This document shows positions 1-9,990 of a stretch of DNA of 64,000 nt, piece by piece. Source of the stretch: Neisseria sicca (GTDB lineage: Bacteria > Pseudomonadota > Gammaproteobacteria > Burkholderiales > Neisseriaceae). The notes beneath the pieces were generated by a model that was given only the letters and a program-made list of their open reading frames with translations, searched no databases and was not told the DNA's origin. Position 1 is the first letter of the stretch, and each line of letters opens with the position of its first letter. Both the position numbers and the translations under genes were made by a program. The DNA is taken from contig NZ_CP072524.1 of the NCBI RefSeq assembly GCF_017753665.1, positions 372,001-436,000 of the forward strand, read 5' to 3'.

Positions 1-843
1 TTTCATGGCTTCACGACGCGCCTGACGCTCTTGTTTTTCTTTCAACAAGGCTTCTTGATGGGCGCGCAAAGCGGCGGCACGGCGCGCTTCTTCATCGCGT
101 TGCGCTTGCTCTTCCGCGCTGACCACAGGTTGCGGAGCGGCTGGAGCAGTGGGTTTTGCCGCTTTTTTCGCGTCTTTGCCTTTATTACCTTTGTCTTGTT
201 TAGGCTTGGCTTTGCCTTCGGCAGGTTTTTCAGACGACCTTTGGGCAGGTTTTTCTTCAGACTGAACTGCTTGTGCAGCAGATTCTGCCGGTTTGTCGTC
301 GGCTTTGCTTTCAGCTGCTTGCGCTTCGGCAGGTTTTTCAGCCGCTTCAACAGGTTTCGCTTCTTCCGCTTTGGCTTTCGGCTCGGCTTTGGCCGCTTTG
401 GCAGCTTTCAGTTTCGCAGCTTCGGCTTCGGCTTTCGCACGCGCTTCGGCACGGGCGGCGGCTTCTGCTTCGGCTTTTGCCTGTTCTTCAGCTTGGTCTT
501 TCGCTTCTGCCTGCTCGGCTTTTTGTGCTTCGGCTACCGCTTTGGCTTTGGCTTCGGCGGCAAGCTCTTCCGGCGAAGGAATCGTTACGGCGCGGCCGCG
601 TTTGCGTTCGACTTTGACGCCGCCTACGGTGCTGACTTCGGTTTTTTTGCGGCGGATGCTGATGGTTCCGCCGTCATTGCCGTTTTTCTTTTTCAGATAG
701 GCGTTCAGCAGTTGCTTGTCGTCCAGCGTCAGGGAATCGCTGCCGCTGTTTTTATTGACGCCTGCTTCTTTCAGTTGTTTCAACAAATCATCGACGGGGC
801 GTTTCAGTTCGGCGGCAAATTGTTCTACGGTTGTGTTACTCAT
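1..843 (-). CDS. infB: Translation initiation factor IF-2, N-terminal part (cut by window edge)
   Basis: IF-2 is the GTPase that places initiator fMet-tRNA on the 30S subunit and promotes subunit joining. Only the first 281 codons are here. The protein starts MSNTTVEQFAAELKRP, an IF2_N domain (about residues 1-55). A long Ala/Lys/Glu-rich linker follows and runs off the window; the G domain lies outside. The ATG is the complement of 841-843, 11 bp after the nusA stop, so infB is translated with nusA from the rimP-nusA-infB operon. A DUS (229-240) lies in frame in the linker and is read as SSEK. The plus-strand frames opposite this repetitive GC-rich stretch are shadows. Confidence 0.93.
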   Translation of the reverse strand, partial: MSNTTVEQFAAELKRPVDDLLKQLKEAGVNKNSGSDSLTLDDKQLLNAYLKKKNGNDGGTISIRRKKTEVSTVGGVKVERKRGRAVTIPSPEELAAEAKAKAVAEAQKAEQAEAKDQAEEQAKAEAEAAARAEARAKAEAEAAKLKAAKAAKAEPKAKAEEAKPVEAAEKPAEAQAAESKADDKPAESAAQAVQSEEKPAQRSSEKPAEGKAKPKQDKGNKGKDAKKAAKPTAPAAPQPVVSAEEQAQRDEEARRAAALRAHQEALLKEKQERQARREAMK

Positions 844-854
844 CTGTACCCCCA

Positions 855-2357
855 TTAGTTCTCTTCGGTAAACCAGTGTTCGCGGGCAGCAAGAATCACT
901 TTTTTCGCCGCTTCTTCATCTACACCGGTTATTTCAATCAGTTCGTCAACGGCAAGTTCGGCCAGATCGTCGCGGGTGGTTACGCCGGCTTCCGCCAGTT
1001 TGCGGAGTATATCGGAATCTATGCCGTCCAGATTGCGCATGTCGTCTGAAACTTCTTCCAGCTTCTCTTCGGACGCAATCGCCATGGTCAGAATCGCATC
1101 ACGGGCGCGGTTGCGCAGGGTTTCGACGATTTCTTCGTCAAAGCCTTCGATGGCGAGCAATTCGGCGGCAGGAACGTAAGCAACTTCTTCCAGCGTGGCA
1201 AAACCTTCTTCCACCAAAATATCGGCGGTTTCGTCGTCTATGTTCAGATGCGCGGTAAAGAGGTCGCGGATGGCTGCGTCTTCGGCAGCAGTGCGTTCGT
1301 CCGCTTCTTCGACAGTCATGATGTTCAACTGCCAACCTGTCAAATCGGATGCCAAGCGCACGTTTTGACCGCCGCGGCCGATGGCAAGCGCAAGCTGGTC
1401 TTCGGCAACGATCACGTCAACCGCGTGTTTGTCATCGTCAATCACGATGCGGCTGACTTCGGCAGGAGACAGCGCGTTCATCACGAACTCGGCAGTTTCA
1501 GACGACCACAGCACCACATCAATGCGCTCGCCTGCCAATTCGTTGCTGACAGCGTTCACACGGGAGCCGCGCACGCCGATACAGGTACCCTGCGGATCGA
1601 TGCGTTGGTCGTTGGCTTTGACCGCCACTTTCGCACGTTGGCCCGGATCGCGCGCCACTTCGCGGATTTCCAACAAGCCGTCTGCAATTTCAGGCACTTC
1701 CATTTCGTACAGCTTCGCAAGGAAATCGCCCGAGGTACGGCTGAGGATAACTTGTTTGCGGCCGGTGTTGCCGATTTCGTCCACACGCAAAAACAGCGCG
1801 CGGATACGGTCGCCGCCGCGGAAGTTTTCGCGCGGAATCATTTGTTCGCGCGGAATCAGCGCGTCCAGCTTGCCCGGAACGACTTCGACGATGATGCCGT
1901 GGCGCTCTACGCGTTTTACCGTACCGGAAACGATATCTTCTTTAACAGCAAGAAACTCGTTCAAATTTTGCTCGCGCTCGGCATCGCGGATGCGTTGCAG
2001 GATGATTTGTTTGGCAGTTTGCGCGGCTTGGCGGCCAAAGCCTTCGTTCGGCAGCGTTTCTTCGTAGTAGTCGCCGATTTGAATGTCGGTACCCGGAATT
2101 TCTTCTTGGATTTCTTCGATGGTTTTTTCCAGGTCGGGATAGGTGTAATCCTCGTCGGCAACAATCAGCCAGCGACGGTAAGTATGATATTCGCCAGTAT
2201 CGCGGTCGATTTCGACGCGCACGTCCATGTGCTCGCGGTCGGCTTTTTTCTTGGCTGCGGTAGAAAGGGCAAATTCCAATGCTTGGAACACCACTTCCGC
2301 TTCAACGTTTTTCTCGCTTGCCAACGCTTCGGCAAGTTGCAACATTTCGCGACTCAT
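855..2357 (-). CDS. nusA: Transcription termination/antitermination protein NusA
   Basis: NusA binds RNA polymerase and nascent RNA and modulates pausing, intrinsic termination and antitermination. At 500 aa it has full family length: N-terminal RNAP-binding domain (about 1-125), S1 domain (about 135-200, VSGTVKRVERHGIIVEV), two KH domains (about 230-345, with GVRGSRVNAV and AIGRGGQNVRLAS), then two acidic C-terminal repeats (about 365-495). Its start is 25 bp after the rimP stop, with GGAG upstream. In enterobacteria NusA feeds back on its own operon; the leader hairpin at 2837-2862 would be a place for such control, but that is inference. Confidence 0.97.
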   Translation of the reverse strand: MSREMLQLAEALASEKNVEAEVVFQALEFALSTAAKKKADREHMDVRVEIDRDTGEYHTYRRWLIVADEDYTYPDLEKTIEEIQEEIPGTDIQIGDYYEETLPNEGFGRQAAQTAKQIILQRIRDAEREQNLNEFLAVKEDIVSGTVKRVERHGIIVEVVPGKLDALIPREQMIPRENFRGGDRIRALFLRVDEIGNTGRKQVILSRTSGDFLAKLYEMEVPEIADGLLEIREVARDPGQRAKVAVKANDQRIDPQGTCIGVRGSRVNAVSNELAGERIDVVLWSSETAEFVMNALSPAEVSRIVIDDDKHAVDVIVAEDQLALAIGRGGQNVRLASDLTGWQLNIMTVEEADERTAAEDAAIRDLFTAHLNIDDETADILVEEGFATLEEVAYVPAAELLAIEGFDEEIVETLRNRARDAILTMAIASEEKLEEVSDDMRNLDGIDSDILRKLAEAGVTTRDDLAELAVDELIEITGVDEEAAKKVILAAREHWFTEEN

Positions 2358-2382
2358 TTTTTAGAATCTCCAATATCAAGTT

Positions 2383-2814
2383 TTAAAATTTAAATTCGGG
2401 GCGCAGGCGGGCTTTATCGATATTATCTAAGCTGATTTGCGCGGTTTTGCCGTCGAAAGAGAGCGTTACGGTATCGTTTTCACAACCCTCGATGCGGCCG
2501 ATAAAATTCTTTTGTCCGTCAACCGGCAGGCGGGTTTTGATTTTTGCCTGCTGTCCTGCAAAGCGCACGAAATCGGCGGCTTTTTTCAGCGGGCGGTCAA
2601 GGCCGGGGCTGGAAATTTCCAGATTTTTATAATCGATGTCTTCCACCATGAACACGCGGCTCAAATGATTGCTGACGGTCGCGCAGTCTTCGACGGTAAT
2701 CCCGCCTTCTTTATCGATGAACACGCGCAGCGTGCCTTGCGCAGTCAGCTCGAAATCGACCAGTTCGTAGCCCAAACCCGGCAGGGTTTTTTCGAGAATT
2801 GTTTGAATATCCAT
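2383..2814 (-). CDS. rimP: Ribosome maturation factor RimP
   Basis: RimP helps assemble the 30S subunit. The 143-aa product has the two RimP parts: N-terminal alpha/beta domain (LRVFIDKEGGITVEDCATVS) and C-terminal SH3-like domain (about 85-143). The frame is open 18 codons further upstream, but I chose the ATG at 2814. It gives the usual RimP N-terminus MDIQTILEKTLPGLGYELVD and has GGGAG five bases upstream. The upstream codons would run through a leader hairpin. It is the first gene of the rimP-nusA-infB operon. Confidence 0.95.
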   Translation of the reverse strand: MDIQTILEKTLPGLGYELVDFELTAQGTLRVFIDKEGGITVEDCATVSNHLSRVFMVEDIDYKNLEISSPGLDRPLKKAADFVRFAGQQAKIKTRLPVDGQKNFIGRIEGCENDTVTLSFDGKTAQISLDNIDKARLRPEFKF

Positions 2815-2836
2815 GAATCTCCCAGAGTACATAAAC

Positions 2837-2862
2837 AAAAAAATGGCCCCGTGGCCATTTTT
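2837..2862 (-). terminator. Intrinsic-terminator-like hairpin in the rimP leader
   Basis: On the minus strand a 6-bp stem ATGGCC/GGCCAT with a 4-base loop, extended by A-U pairs, is followed by seven T (2843-2837). It lies between the putative promoter and the rimP start, so it could attenuate the operon. The hairpin is symmetric, but no plus-strand gene lies before it to need a terminator. Confidence 0.6.
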
Positions 2863-2885
2863 CGTCAAAATTGAAAAATTGGCTT

Positions 2886-2891
2886 ATTATA
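2886..2891 (-). promoter_or_regulatory. Putative -10 box of rimP-nusA-infB
   Basis: A perfect TATAAT on the minus strand lies 72 bases before the rimP ATG and upstream of the leader hairpin. The -35 at optimal spacing (TTTTCT, 2909-2914) is poor, so the promoter may need help. Confidence 0.5.
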
Positions 2892-3168
2892 ACCGCTTTC
2901 CACTCAAAAGAAAAGCGTTGATTTATCGCGGCTTTTTTCATACGATCTCATAGAATGAATACGCCTGGCGGCATAAAACCAAGCTTAAAATTGTTGACAA
3001 AAACGGTCGTCTGAAAAATTGCCATTAAATCTTACCCATTGATAATCATCATTTTATTTCCAACCTTTCTTTTTCAGACGACCCCATTTCCCTTCCATAC
3101 GGCTTGCACGAAGCACGCCGTCATTCTAAAATCCAAAGCTGTTATCATCGAAACAAAAAGGCATTGCC

Positions 3169-4275
3169 ATGTCCGCCCGCCCCATCTACAACTTTTCCGC
3201 AGGTCCCGCCGTCCTGCCCGAAGCCGTATTGCGTACCGCGCAGCAAGAAATGCTTGACTACAACGGCACAGGCTTCCCCGTCATGGCGATGAGTCACCGC
3301 TCGGAAATGTTCCTCAGCATCCTCCATCACGCCGAACAAGACCTGCGCACGCTGCTGAACATTCCTTCCAACTACAAAATCCTGTTCTTGCAAGGCGGCG
3401 CGACCACGCAATTCAACATGGTTGCGATGAACTTGGCGCACGGCTTCCCATCCGCCGATGCAGTGGTAACGGGCAACTGGAGCCGCATCGCCTACGAACA
3501 AATGAGCCGGCTGACCGATGCCGAAATCCGACTGGCGGCACACGGTGGCGAACAATTCGACTACACCGCCCTGCCGCCTGTCGAAACTTGGGACATAGAC
3601 AAAAACTCCGCCTTCGTACACTTCGCCATCAACGAAACCGTCAACGGTCTGCAATACCAAACCGTTCCCAAACTTTCAGACGACCTGCCGCCGCTCGTTT
3701 GCGATATGTCCAGCGAAATCCTCTCGCGCGAATTTGACGTTTCCGACTACGGGCTGATTTACGCGGGCGCACAAAAAAACATCGGCCCCGCCGGCGCAAC
3801 CGTCGTCATTATCCGAGAAGACCTGCTCGACCGCTGCCCCGACAGCATTCCCGACGTTTTCAACTACCGTTCCCACATCAACCGCGACGGCATGTACAAC
3901 ACCCCGTCCACCTACGCCATTTATATGTCGGGTTTAGTGTTCCGCTGGCTGCTGACACAAGGCGGCGTGAAAAAAATCGAAGCCGTCAACAACATCAAAG
4001 CCCAAACGCTTTATGATGCCATCGACAACAGCGGCGGCTTCTACGTCAACCGAATCCGCCCCGATGCCCGCTCGAAAATGAACGTCGTTTTCCAAACCAC
4101 CTCAGCCGAACTCGACCGCCGCTTCGTCCTCGAAGCCGAACTGCAGGGTCTGTGCCTGCTCAAAGGCTATAAAACGGTCGGCGGTATGCGCGCCAGCATC
4201 TACAACGCCATGCCGCTCGAAGGCGTACAGGCGTTGGCAGACTTTATGTGCGATTTCCAACGGCGTTACGGCTAA
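3169..4275 (+). CDS. serC: Phosphoserine aminotransferase
   Basis: PLP enzyme that converts 3-phosphohydroxypyruvate plus glutamate to phosphoserine in serine synthesis, and acts in the parallel step of pyridoxal phosphate synthesis. At 368 aa it has family length. It starts SARPIYNFSAGPAVLPEAVL, the typical SerC opening. The PLP lysine lies in YAGAQKNIGPAG (about residue 203), and the C-terminal domain carries KGYKTVGGMRASIYNAMP. ATG 3169 has AAGG eight bases upstream. A DUS (3675-3686) is read in frame as SDDL. An inverted DUS pair follows the stop, so it is probably monocistronic. Confidence 0.97.
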   Translation: MSARPIYNFSAGPAVLPEAVLRTAQQEMLDYNGTGFPVMAMSHRSEMFLSILHHAEQDLRTLLNIPSNYKILFLQGGATTQFNMVAMNLAHGFPSADAVVTGNWSRIAYEQMSRLTDAEIRLAAHGGEQFDYTALPPVETWDIDKNSAFVHFAINETVNGLQYQTVPKLSDDLPPLVCDMSSEILSREFDVSDYGLIYAGAQKNIGPAGATVVIIREDLLDRCPDSIPDVFNYRSHINRDGMYNTPSTYAIYMSGLVFRWLLTQGGVKKIEAVNNIKAQTLYDAIDNSGGFYVNRIRPDARSKMNVVFQTTSAELDRRFVLEAELQGLCLLKGYKTVGGMRASIYNAMPLEGVQALADFMCDFQRRYG

Positions 4276-4294
4276 GGATTTTATTTCTATATAT

Positions 4295-4339
4295 AAAGGT
4301 CGTCTGAAAATTTGCCGCGCTTGTTTTCAGACGACCTTT
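4295..4339 (+). terminator. Inverted DUS pair after serC
   Basis: Perfect 16-bp arms AAAGGTCGTCTGAAAA and TTTTCAGACGACCTTT with a 13-base loop. Confidence 0.8.
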
Positions 4340-4490
4340 ATATTGGAGGCGGCAGATTAACGGCCTCTATTTATGTAACGATTTTGGCACCTGTCGCATT
4401 GCTCTGCCTTTCAGCCGCATTTTCAAACATGGTGTTTCAATTCGCTTTGTGCTATAAAATCCGCTGTTTTAACTGATTCGAAAGAAAAAA

Positions 4491-5048
4491 ATGGACGCTT
4501 TACACCTTCTCACCACACGTCGTTCATCTAAAAAACTGACTGCTCCCGCGCCGAACGCAGAGCAACTGGAAGCAATGCTGCAAGCCGCTACGCAGGTTCC
4601 CGATCACGGCAATATGCGTCCGTTCCGCTTCACCGTCATTCAAAGCGCGGAAGGATTGCAACGTTTCCGCGAAATTTTGTGCCGGACCGTTACCGAGTTG
4701 AATTTTGGCGATGATGTTATGAGAAAGGCCGAGCGGGTGGGCAATATGGCTCCGATGGTTATTGGCGTAACTTTTGCGCCTAATCGCGAAGTGGCGAAGC
4801 CCAAACCCGAATGGGAACAGATGTTGAGCGCGGGCTGTGCCGCCTACGGGTTGCAGCTTGCCGCTTCCGCGCAGGGCTTCGACAATGTGTGGATTACGGG
4901 AATGTGGGTCAACAGCCCGCTCTTGCGCGAAGCATTCGGTTGTTCGGACAAAGACAAGATTATCGGGCTGATGATGATCGGCTCTCCTGTGGAAGAGGGG
5001 GGCGGTGCGAAAAATACCGATTTGGAACAATTCGTAACGACTTGGTAA
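4491..5048 (+). CDS. Nitroreductase family protein, YdjA-like
   Basis: Small FMN-dependent nitroreductase-fold oxidoreductase of 185 aa. It aligns along its whole length with my memory of E. coli YdjA: MDALxLLxxRRS at the N-terminus, PDHxxMxPxxFxVI (about 38-50), WEQxxSAGCA in the middle, REAFGCxxxDKIxG and the final FVT. The conserved Arg/Ser near residues 10-13 is the usual FMN phosphate site. The substrate is unknown; family members act on nitroaromatics or quinones. It stands alone between two DUS terminators. Confidence 0.85.
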   Translation: MDALHLLTTRRSSKKLTAPAPNAEQLEAMLQAATQVPDHGNMRPFRFTVIQSAEGLQRFREILCRTVTELNFGDDVMRKAERVGNMAPMVIGVTFAPNREVAKPKPEWEQMLSAGCAAYGLQLAASAQGFDNVWITGMWVNSPLLREAFGCSDKDKIIGLMMIGSPVEEGGGAKNTDLEQFVTTW

Positions 5049-5066
5049 ACGGTTTGCAATATAAAC

Positions 5067-5106
5067 AGGTCGTCTGAAAACCGGGATTCAGGTTTTCAGA
5101 CGACCT
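5067..5106 (+). terminator. Inverted DUS pair after the nitroreductase gene
   Basis: Arms AGGTCGTCTGAAAACC and GGTTTTCAGACGACCT with a short loop, 18 bases past the stop codon. Confidence 0.8.
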
Positions 5107-5209
5107 TTGGTTTTGGTAAAAGCCAAATAGACGGCTGCCTTTTCCGACTTCGGGCAAAAGGCGTACAATCCGAATTCAAACGAACCGGAACGAATGGAAA
5201 CGAATCCAG

Positions 5210-5986
5210 ATGAAACCGAAAATACAGAGACACGAACATATCCTCACGCTCGTGCGCGAGCAACATTTCATGACGGTCGAGCAGCTTGCGGAAGCCTTGG
5301 ACGTTACCCCGCAGACCATACGCCGCGACATACAGGAGTTGAGCGAAACGCGGCAGTTGAAGCGTTACCACGGCGGGGCGTCGGTCGGCGATATTTCCGG
5401 CAGCGCGGCACAAGGCAAGCGCAATCATTGCCAAAATGAAAAAAACGCCATCGCCCGCCTGATTGCCGCCCACATTCCCGACAATTCGTCGCTGTTTATC
5501 AGTATAGGCACGACGATGGAAGCTGTTGCTGCCGAGTTGGTCAAGCAGCGCAAAAACCTGCGGATTATCACCAACAATATTTACGTCGCCTCCATCACTT
5601 CCGCGCGCACCGACTACACTGTCATCATCACATCCGGCGTCGTGCGCCCTTTGGACGGCGGGATTACGGGCGTGGCGACGGTTGATTTTATCAACCAGTT
5701 TAAAGTCGATTATGCCGTCATGAGTACGCACGGCGTGGAAAGCGACGGCTCGTTGTTGGACTACGACTATAAAGAAGTCAGCGTTATGCAGGCGATGATG
5801 ACCAATGCGCGGGTCAGGTATTTGGGCGTGGATCACAGCAAATTCAACAGCAACGCCTTGGTCAGACTGGGCGACATCGGCTCGTTTGACAAAGTATTTA
5901 CCGACCGCGCGCCTGAAGCCGCCATGCAGAAGGTTTTGGGCGATGCAGGCGTAGAATGGCTGGTTGCCGAACCTGTGCCGCTTTGA
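5210..5986 (+). CDS. DeoR/GlpR-family transcriptional regulator
   Basis: 258-aa regulator with an N-terminal DeoR winged helix (about 5-60, helix-turn-helix MTVEQLAEALDVTPQTIRRDI) and a DeoR C-terminal sugar-phosphate sensor domain (about 75-235, with IGTTMEAVAAEL, RIITNNIYVA and GVDHSKF). The pattern is that of GlpR-type repressors that respond to a phosphorylated sugar or glycerol-3-phosphate. No sugar operon lies beside it, so the target is unknown. The first ATG of the conserved region (5210) was chosen although its Shine-Dalgarno is weak. TACAAT at 5164-5169 may be its -10. Confidence 0.88.
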   Translation: MKPKIQRHEHILTLVREQHFMTVEQLAEALDVTPQTIRRDIQELSETRQLKRYHGGASVGDISGSAAQGKRNHCQNEKNAIARLIAAHIPDNSSLFISIGTTMEAVAAELVKQRKNLRIITNNIYVASITSARTDYTVIITSGVVRPLDGGITGVATVDFINQFKVDYAVMSTHGVESDGSLLDYDYKEVSVMQAMMTNARVRYLGVDHSKFNSNALVRLGDIGSFDKVFTDRAPEAAMQKVLGDAGVEWLVAEPVPL

Positions 5987-6032
5987 GTGCGCCACTATAA
6001 CGATAGAGTCAAGTCGGGTACAATAAAGCCCT

Positions 6033-6067
6033 TTTCAGACGACCTTTTATAGATACGTCGTCTGAAA
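6033..6067. terminator. Inverted DUS pair between the DeoR gene and glnS
   Basis: TTTCAGACGAC and GTCGTCTGAAA arms with a 13-base loop. It can end the upstream transcript and lies 28 bases before the glnS ATG. Confidence 0.6.
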
Positions 6068-6095
6068 TCCAATCCCTTCCCAATAAAGAACCATT

Positions 6096-7784
<1,689 letters not shown>

Positions 7785-7792
7785 TTGGTAAG

Positions 7793-7824
7793 AAGGCAGT
7801 CAGTATGCACTGGCTGCCTTTATT
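7793..7824 (+). terminator. Intrinsic terminator of glnS
   Basis: Arms AAGGCAGTCAGT and ACTGGCTGCCTT pair over 12 positions with one G-T and a 4-base loop, followed by a T-rich stretch. It is not DUS-based. Confidence 0.75.
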
Positions 7825-7858
7825 GTGTTTAAATTTTTGATTTTATAATAGGAATTTT

Positions 7859-8614
7859 ATGGAAAACCAAATACCCACTTCACAGGAAGTTCGATATCAC
7901 GAACCCAAACGCCTTCCTGCTTCTGCAGGCATCAAGTGGATTACCGACGCTTTCGGTATTTTCAAACTTCATCCGTGGAAATGGATAGGCGTATTATTGG
8001 CCTATATGATCGTAGGCTTTGTGGTTTCTATTATTGACTTACTAGGAATTAATGCGCTTTCTAGTTTAAAAGGTATTGTATTCAGCTGGGTGGGTTCATG
8101 CTTAGTAGGCGGAGCTATGTATGTTGCTAACAATATCAATAATGGAAAAGCATTTGATGTGAAAGATTTTTTTATTGTTTTTTTAGATAAAAAAATGAGT
8201 TTTTTCATTTTATTGTTACTTCAGGTGCTGTTCAGTATAGCTGTTAGTTTGCTTATCATTCCGCTATATTTTGCAGGTCATTGGGCAATGATGATAGGTG
8301 TTGTATTGATTGTTATTGTCCTTTTGTCTATATTTTTATTAACCCCCGCTTTGATTGTTTTAGATGGTCTGAAGCCATGGGAGGCTATTAAAGCTAATGT
8401 TAAAGCGGCTATGTGTAATATTCCTGCAATATTAGTTTATGTTGTAGGTGTGGCTCTCTATTCTTTTATGTGGGGCGTATTAGGCAGCATGTTAGGCCAG
8501 TGGATTATCATGATCATACTTTTACTATTCCTACCTGTCAGCGCAGTTTTACTGCTGTCCCCTTATATTGCTTACCGCAGTATTTACCCTAATGGTCGTA
8601 TTGTAAAATCCTAA
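7859..8614 (+). CDS. Multi-pass membrane protein, possibly BPSS1780 family
   Basis: 251-aa protein with a polar N-terminus (about 1-38, with PKRLPASAGIKWITDAFGIF) and roughly six hydrophobic segments. The layout (short HPWKW motif, then pairs of helices) resembles the uncharacterised BPSS1780 family of beta-proteobacterial inner-membrane proteins; that assignment is tentative. No catalytic motif is visible. The gene is clearly more AT-rich than its neighbours, with runs of A and T around 8160-8230, which hints at transfer. Its downstream terminator has been split by an IS3 insertion. Confidence 0.75.
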   Translation: MENQIPTSQEVRYHEPKRLPASAGIKWITDAFGIFKLHPWKWIGVLLAYMIVGFVVSIIDLLGINALSSLKGIVFSWVGSCLVGGAMYVANNINNGKAFDVKDFFIVFLDKKMSFFILLLLQVLFSIAVSLLIIPLYFAGHWAMMIGVVLIVIVLLSIFLLTPALIVLDGLKPWEAIKANVKAAMCNIPAILVYVVGVALYSFMWGVLGSMLGQWIIMIILLLFLPVSAVLLLSPYIAYRSIYPNGRIVKS

Positions 8615-8620
8615 GTGGAT

Positions 8621-8636
8621 AAAGGCCGTCTGAAAC
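8621..8636 (+). terminator. Left arm of a DUS terminator split by an IS element
   Basis: AAAGGCCGTCTGAAAC pairs, with one mismatch, with GTTTCAGACGACCTTT at 10945-10960. The arms once formed a shared terminator between the convergent membrane-protein gene and secA, and now lie 2.3 kb apart. Confidence 0.65.
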
Positions 8637-9015
8637 ATTTGAACTGCACCCCAAAAGTTGGACATCCCCTCCAACTCACAAGGTGCAGTTTTTTTATGAG
8701 CAAATATACATTACACTTCAAATACCAAGCCGTACTCCACTACCTGCATATACGCAGCCAACAACGTACCGCAGACCACTACGGCATTTCCCGAACCCAC
8801 CTGAGACGATGGATACGCGCCTATCAAGAAGGCGGTATCGGCGCACTCGAACATCCCCAATCCAAAACCATGCCCCAACACCGCAAAAACCCCTTCATCG
8901 CAGATAAACCCGACCAAGAAAAAACGCAGGCAGAGCTTATCGAAGAGTTGTGCTATATGCGCGCAGAGGTCGCCTACCTAAGAACGTGTTCATTGTCTCA
9001 GCCTCTGCTGTAAAC

Positions 9016-9122
9016 TATAGTGGATTAACTTTAAACCAGTACGGCGTTGCCTCGCCTTGCCGTACTATTTGTAATGTCTGCGGCTTTGTCGCCTTGTCCT
9101 GATTTAAATTTAATCCACTATA
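9016..9122. repeat. Correia element (CREE), short form
   Basis: 107 bp with TATAGTGGATTAA / TTAATCCACTATA termini, placed between the left end of the IS5-family element and its transposase start (9128). It lacks the ~50-bp internal segment present in the copies at 21412 and 63488. Correia ends can carry promoters, so it may have altered transposase expression. Confidence 0.9.
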
Positions 9123-9127
9123 TCGGC

Positions 9128-9921
9128 ATGAACAGAAAAACCTACCCAAGCGATATCAGTCGCGAGCAATTTGCGCCTCTCCTTCCCCTGTTGGAAAGTG
9201 CCCGTAAACGCACAGCGCCACGCCAGGTGGACTTGTACGATGTCTTTTGTGCCATTCTCTACCTGCAACACACTGGCTGCTCCTGGCGCGCTTTGCCGGG
9301 CGACTTCCCCAAATGGCGCACCGTGCATTCCTACTTCCAGAGATGGACCGAACCACGCGAGAGTGACATCAGCATCCTTGAGGAAGCATTAAAAAAATCA
9401 GGTAGTTGCGGAGCGCCACAAGCAGGGGCGCCATGAAGCAACTACTTTCCTGATTATTGATGCGCAGAGTGTGAAGAACACGGATACCGCCATGGAAAAA
9501 GGCTACAATGCGGGCAAGAAGGTTAGCGGTATCAAGCGACATATAGCGGTTTACACGCAAGGTTTGCCGCATGCCCTTGCGGTAACGACGGCGGATGTTA
9601 CGGATAGAAAAGGCTGCCTGGTGGCATTGGAACGTGGGCGGGATAATCTTGGTGCGATACAAAAAATCCTTGCTGACGGTGGTTACACGGGTAAAGGCAT
9701 TTGCTTCGTCGGTACAGGAGTTGATTGGTGCGGAGGTAGAGATTGCCAAACGAAACGAATTGCACCGTTTTGCAGTATTGCCGAAGCGATGGGTAGTAGA
9801 GCGCAGCTTTTCCTGGTTGGAAAAGAACAGGCGGCTTTGGAAAAACTGCGAGCGTAAGTTGAGTACCAGTCTGCAAATGGTAGCTTTGGCTTTCTTGGGA
9901 GTCCTGCTACGAAGACTATGA
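9128..9921 (+). pseudogene. IS5-family transposase, frameshifted
   Basis: The first frame starts MNRKTYPSDISREQFAPLLP (DUF4096-type domain) and runs to A7 at 9391-9397, a plausible programmed slippage site. The next frame continues VVAERHKQGRHEATTFLIID with the first DDE aspartate. Near 9691-9697 the reading jumps again: ILADGGYTGK is followed in a third frame by AFASSVQELIGAEVEIAKR and ERSFSWLEKNRRL with the catalytic Glu. The first shift is normal for this group; the second looks like a one-base insertion and should kill the enzyme. Confidence 0.8.
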
Positions 9922-9990
9922 ACACGCTCTAAAGGAGTTAAAAGCCCTCAGCCAAAAGCGGACCGCAAAGGACAAAGCCAAACCGTCCAA

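Larger units (their letters stand above)
2815..3168. other. Divergent rimP-serC intergenic region
   Basis: No gene. It holds the rimP promoter and leader hairpin, a widely spaced inverted DUS pair (3005-3016 and 3071-3083), a Fur-box-like stretch (3035-3053) and the serC ribosome binding site. Confidence 0.7.
8982..9929 (+). mobile_element. IS5-family (IS427-like) element inside IS3 orfA
   Basis: Terminal inverted repeats GAACGTGTTCAT and GAGCGTGTTCAT (one mismatch), flanked by a 3-bp duplication TAA (8979-8981 and 9930-9932). It is 948 bp long, about 840 bp without the Correia element between its left end and the transposase. The two-frame transposase organisation fits the IS427 subgroup. 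Confidence 0.85.

Noticed and set aside
31..858. Long plus-strand frame opposite infB rich in Phe, Arg and Gly
   Set aside because: It is the complement of the Ala/Lys/Glu-rich IF-2 linker; its composition is an artefact and it has no ribosome site.
1248..2393. 381-codon plus-strand frame opposite nusA
   Set aside because: Antisense shadow of a well-conserved gene; no family resemblance and His/Phe-rich composition typical of such shadows.
2815..2868. Longer RimP with 18 extra N-terminal residues
   Set aside because: The extension would translate the leader hairpin; the inner ATG has a good Shine-Dalgarno and the conserved N-terminus.
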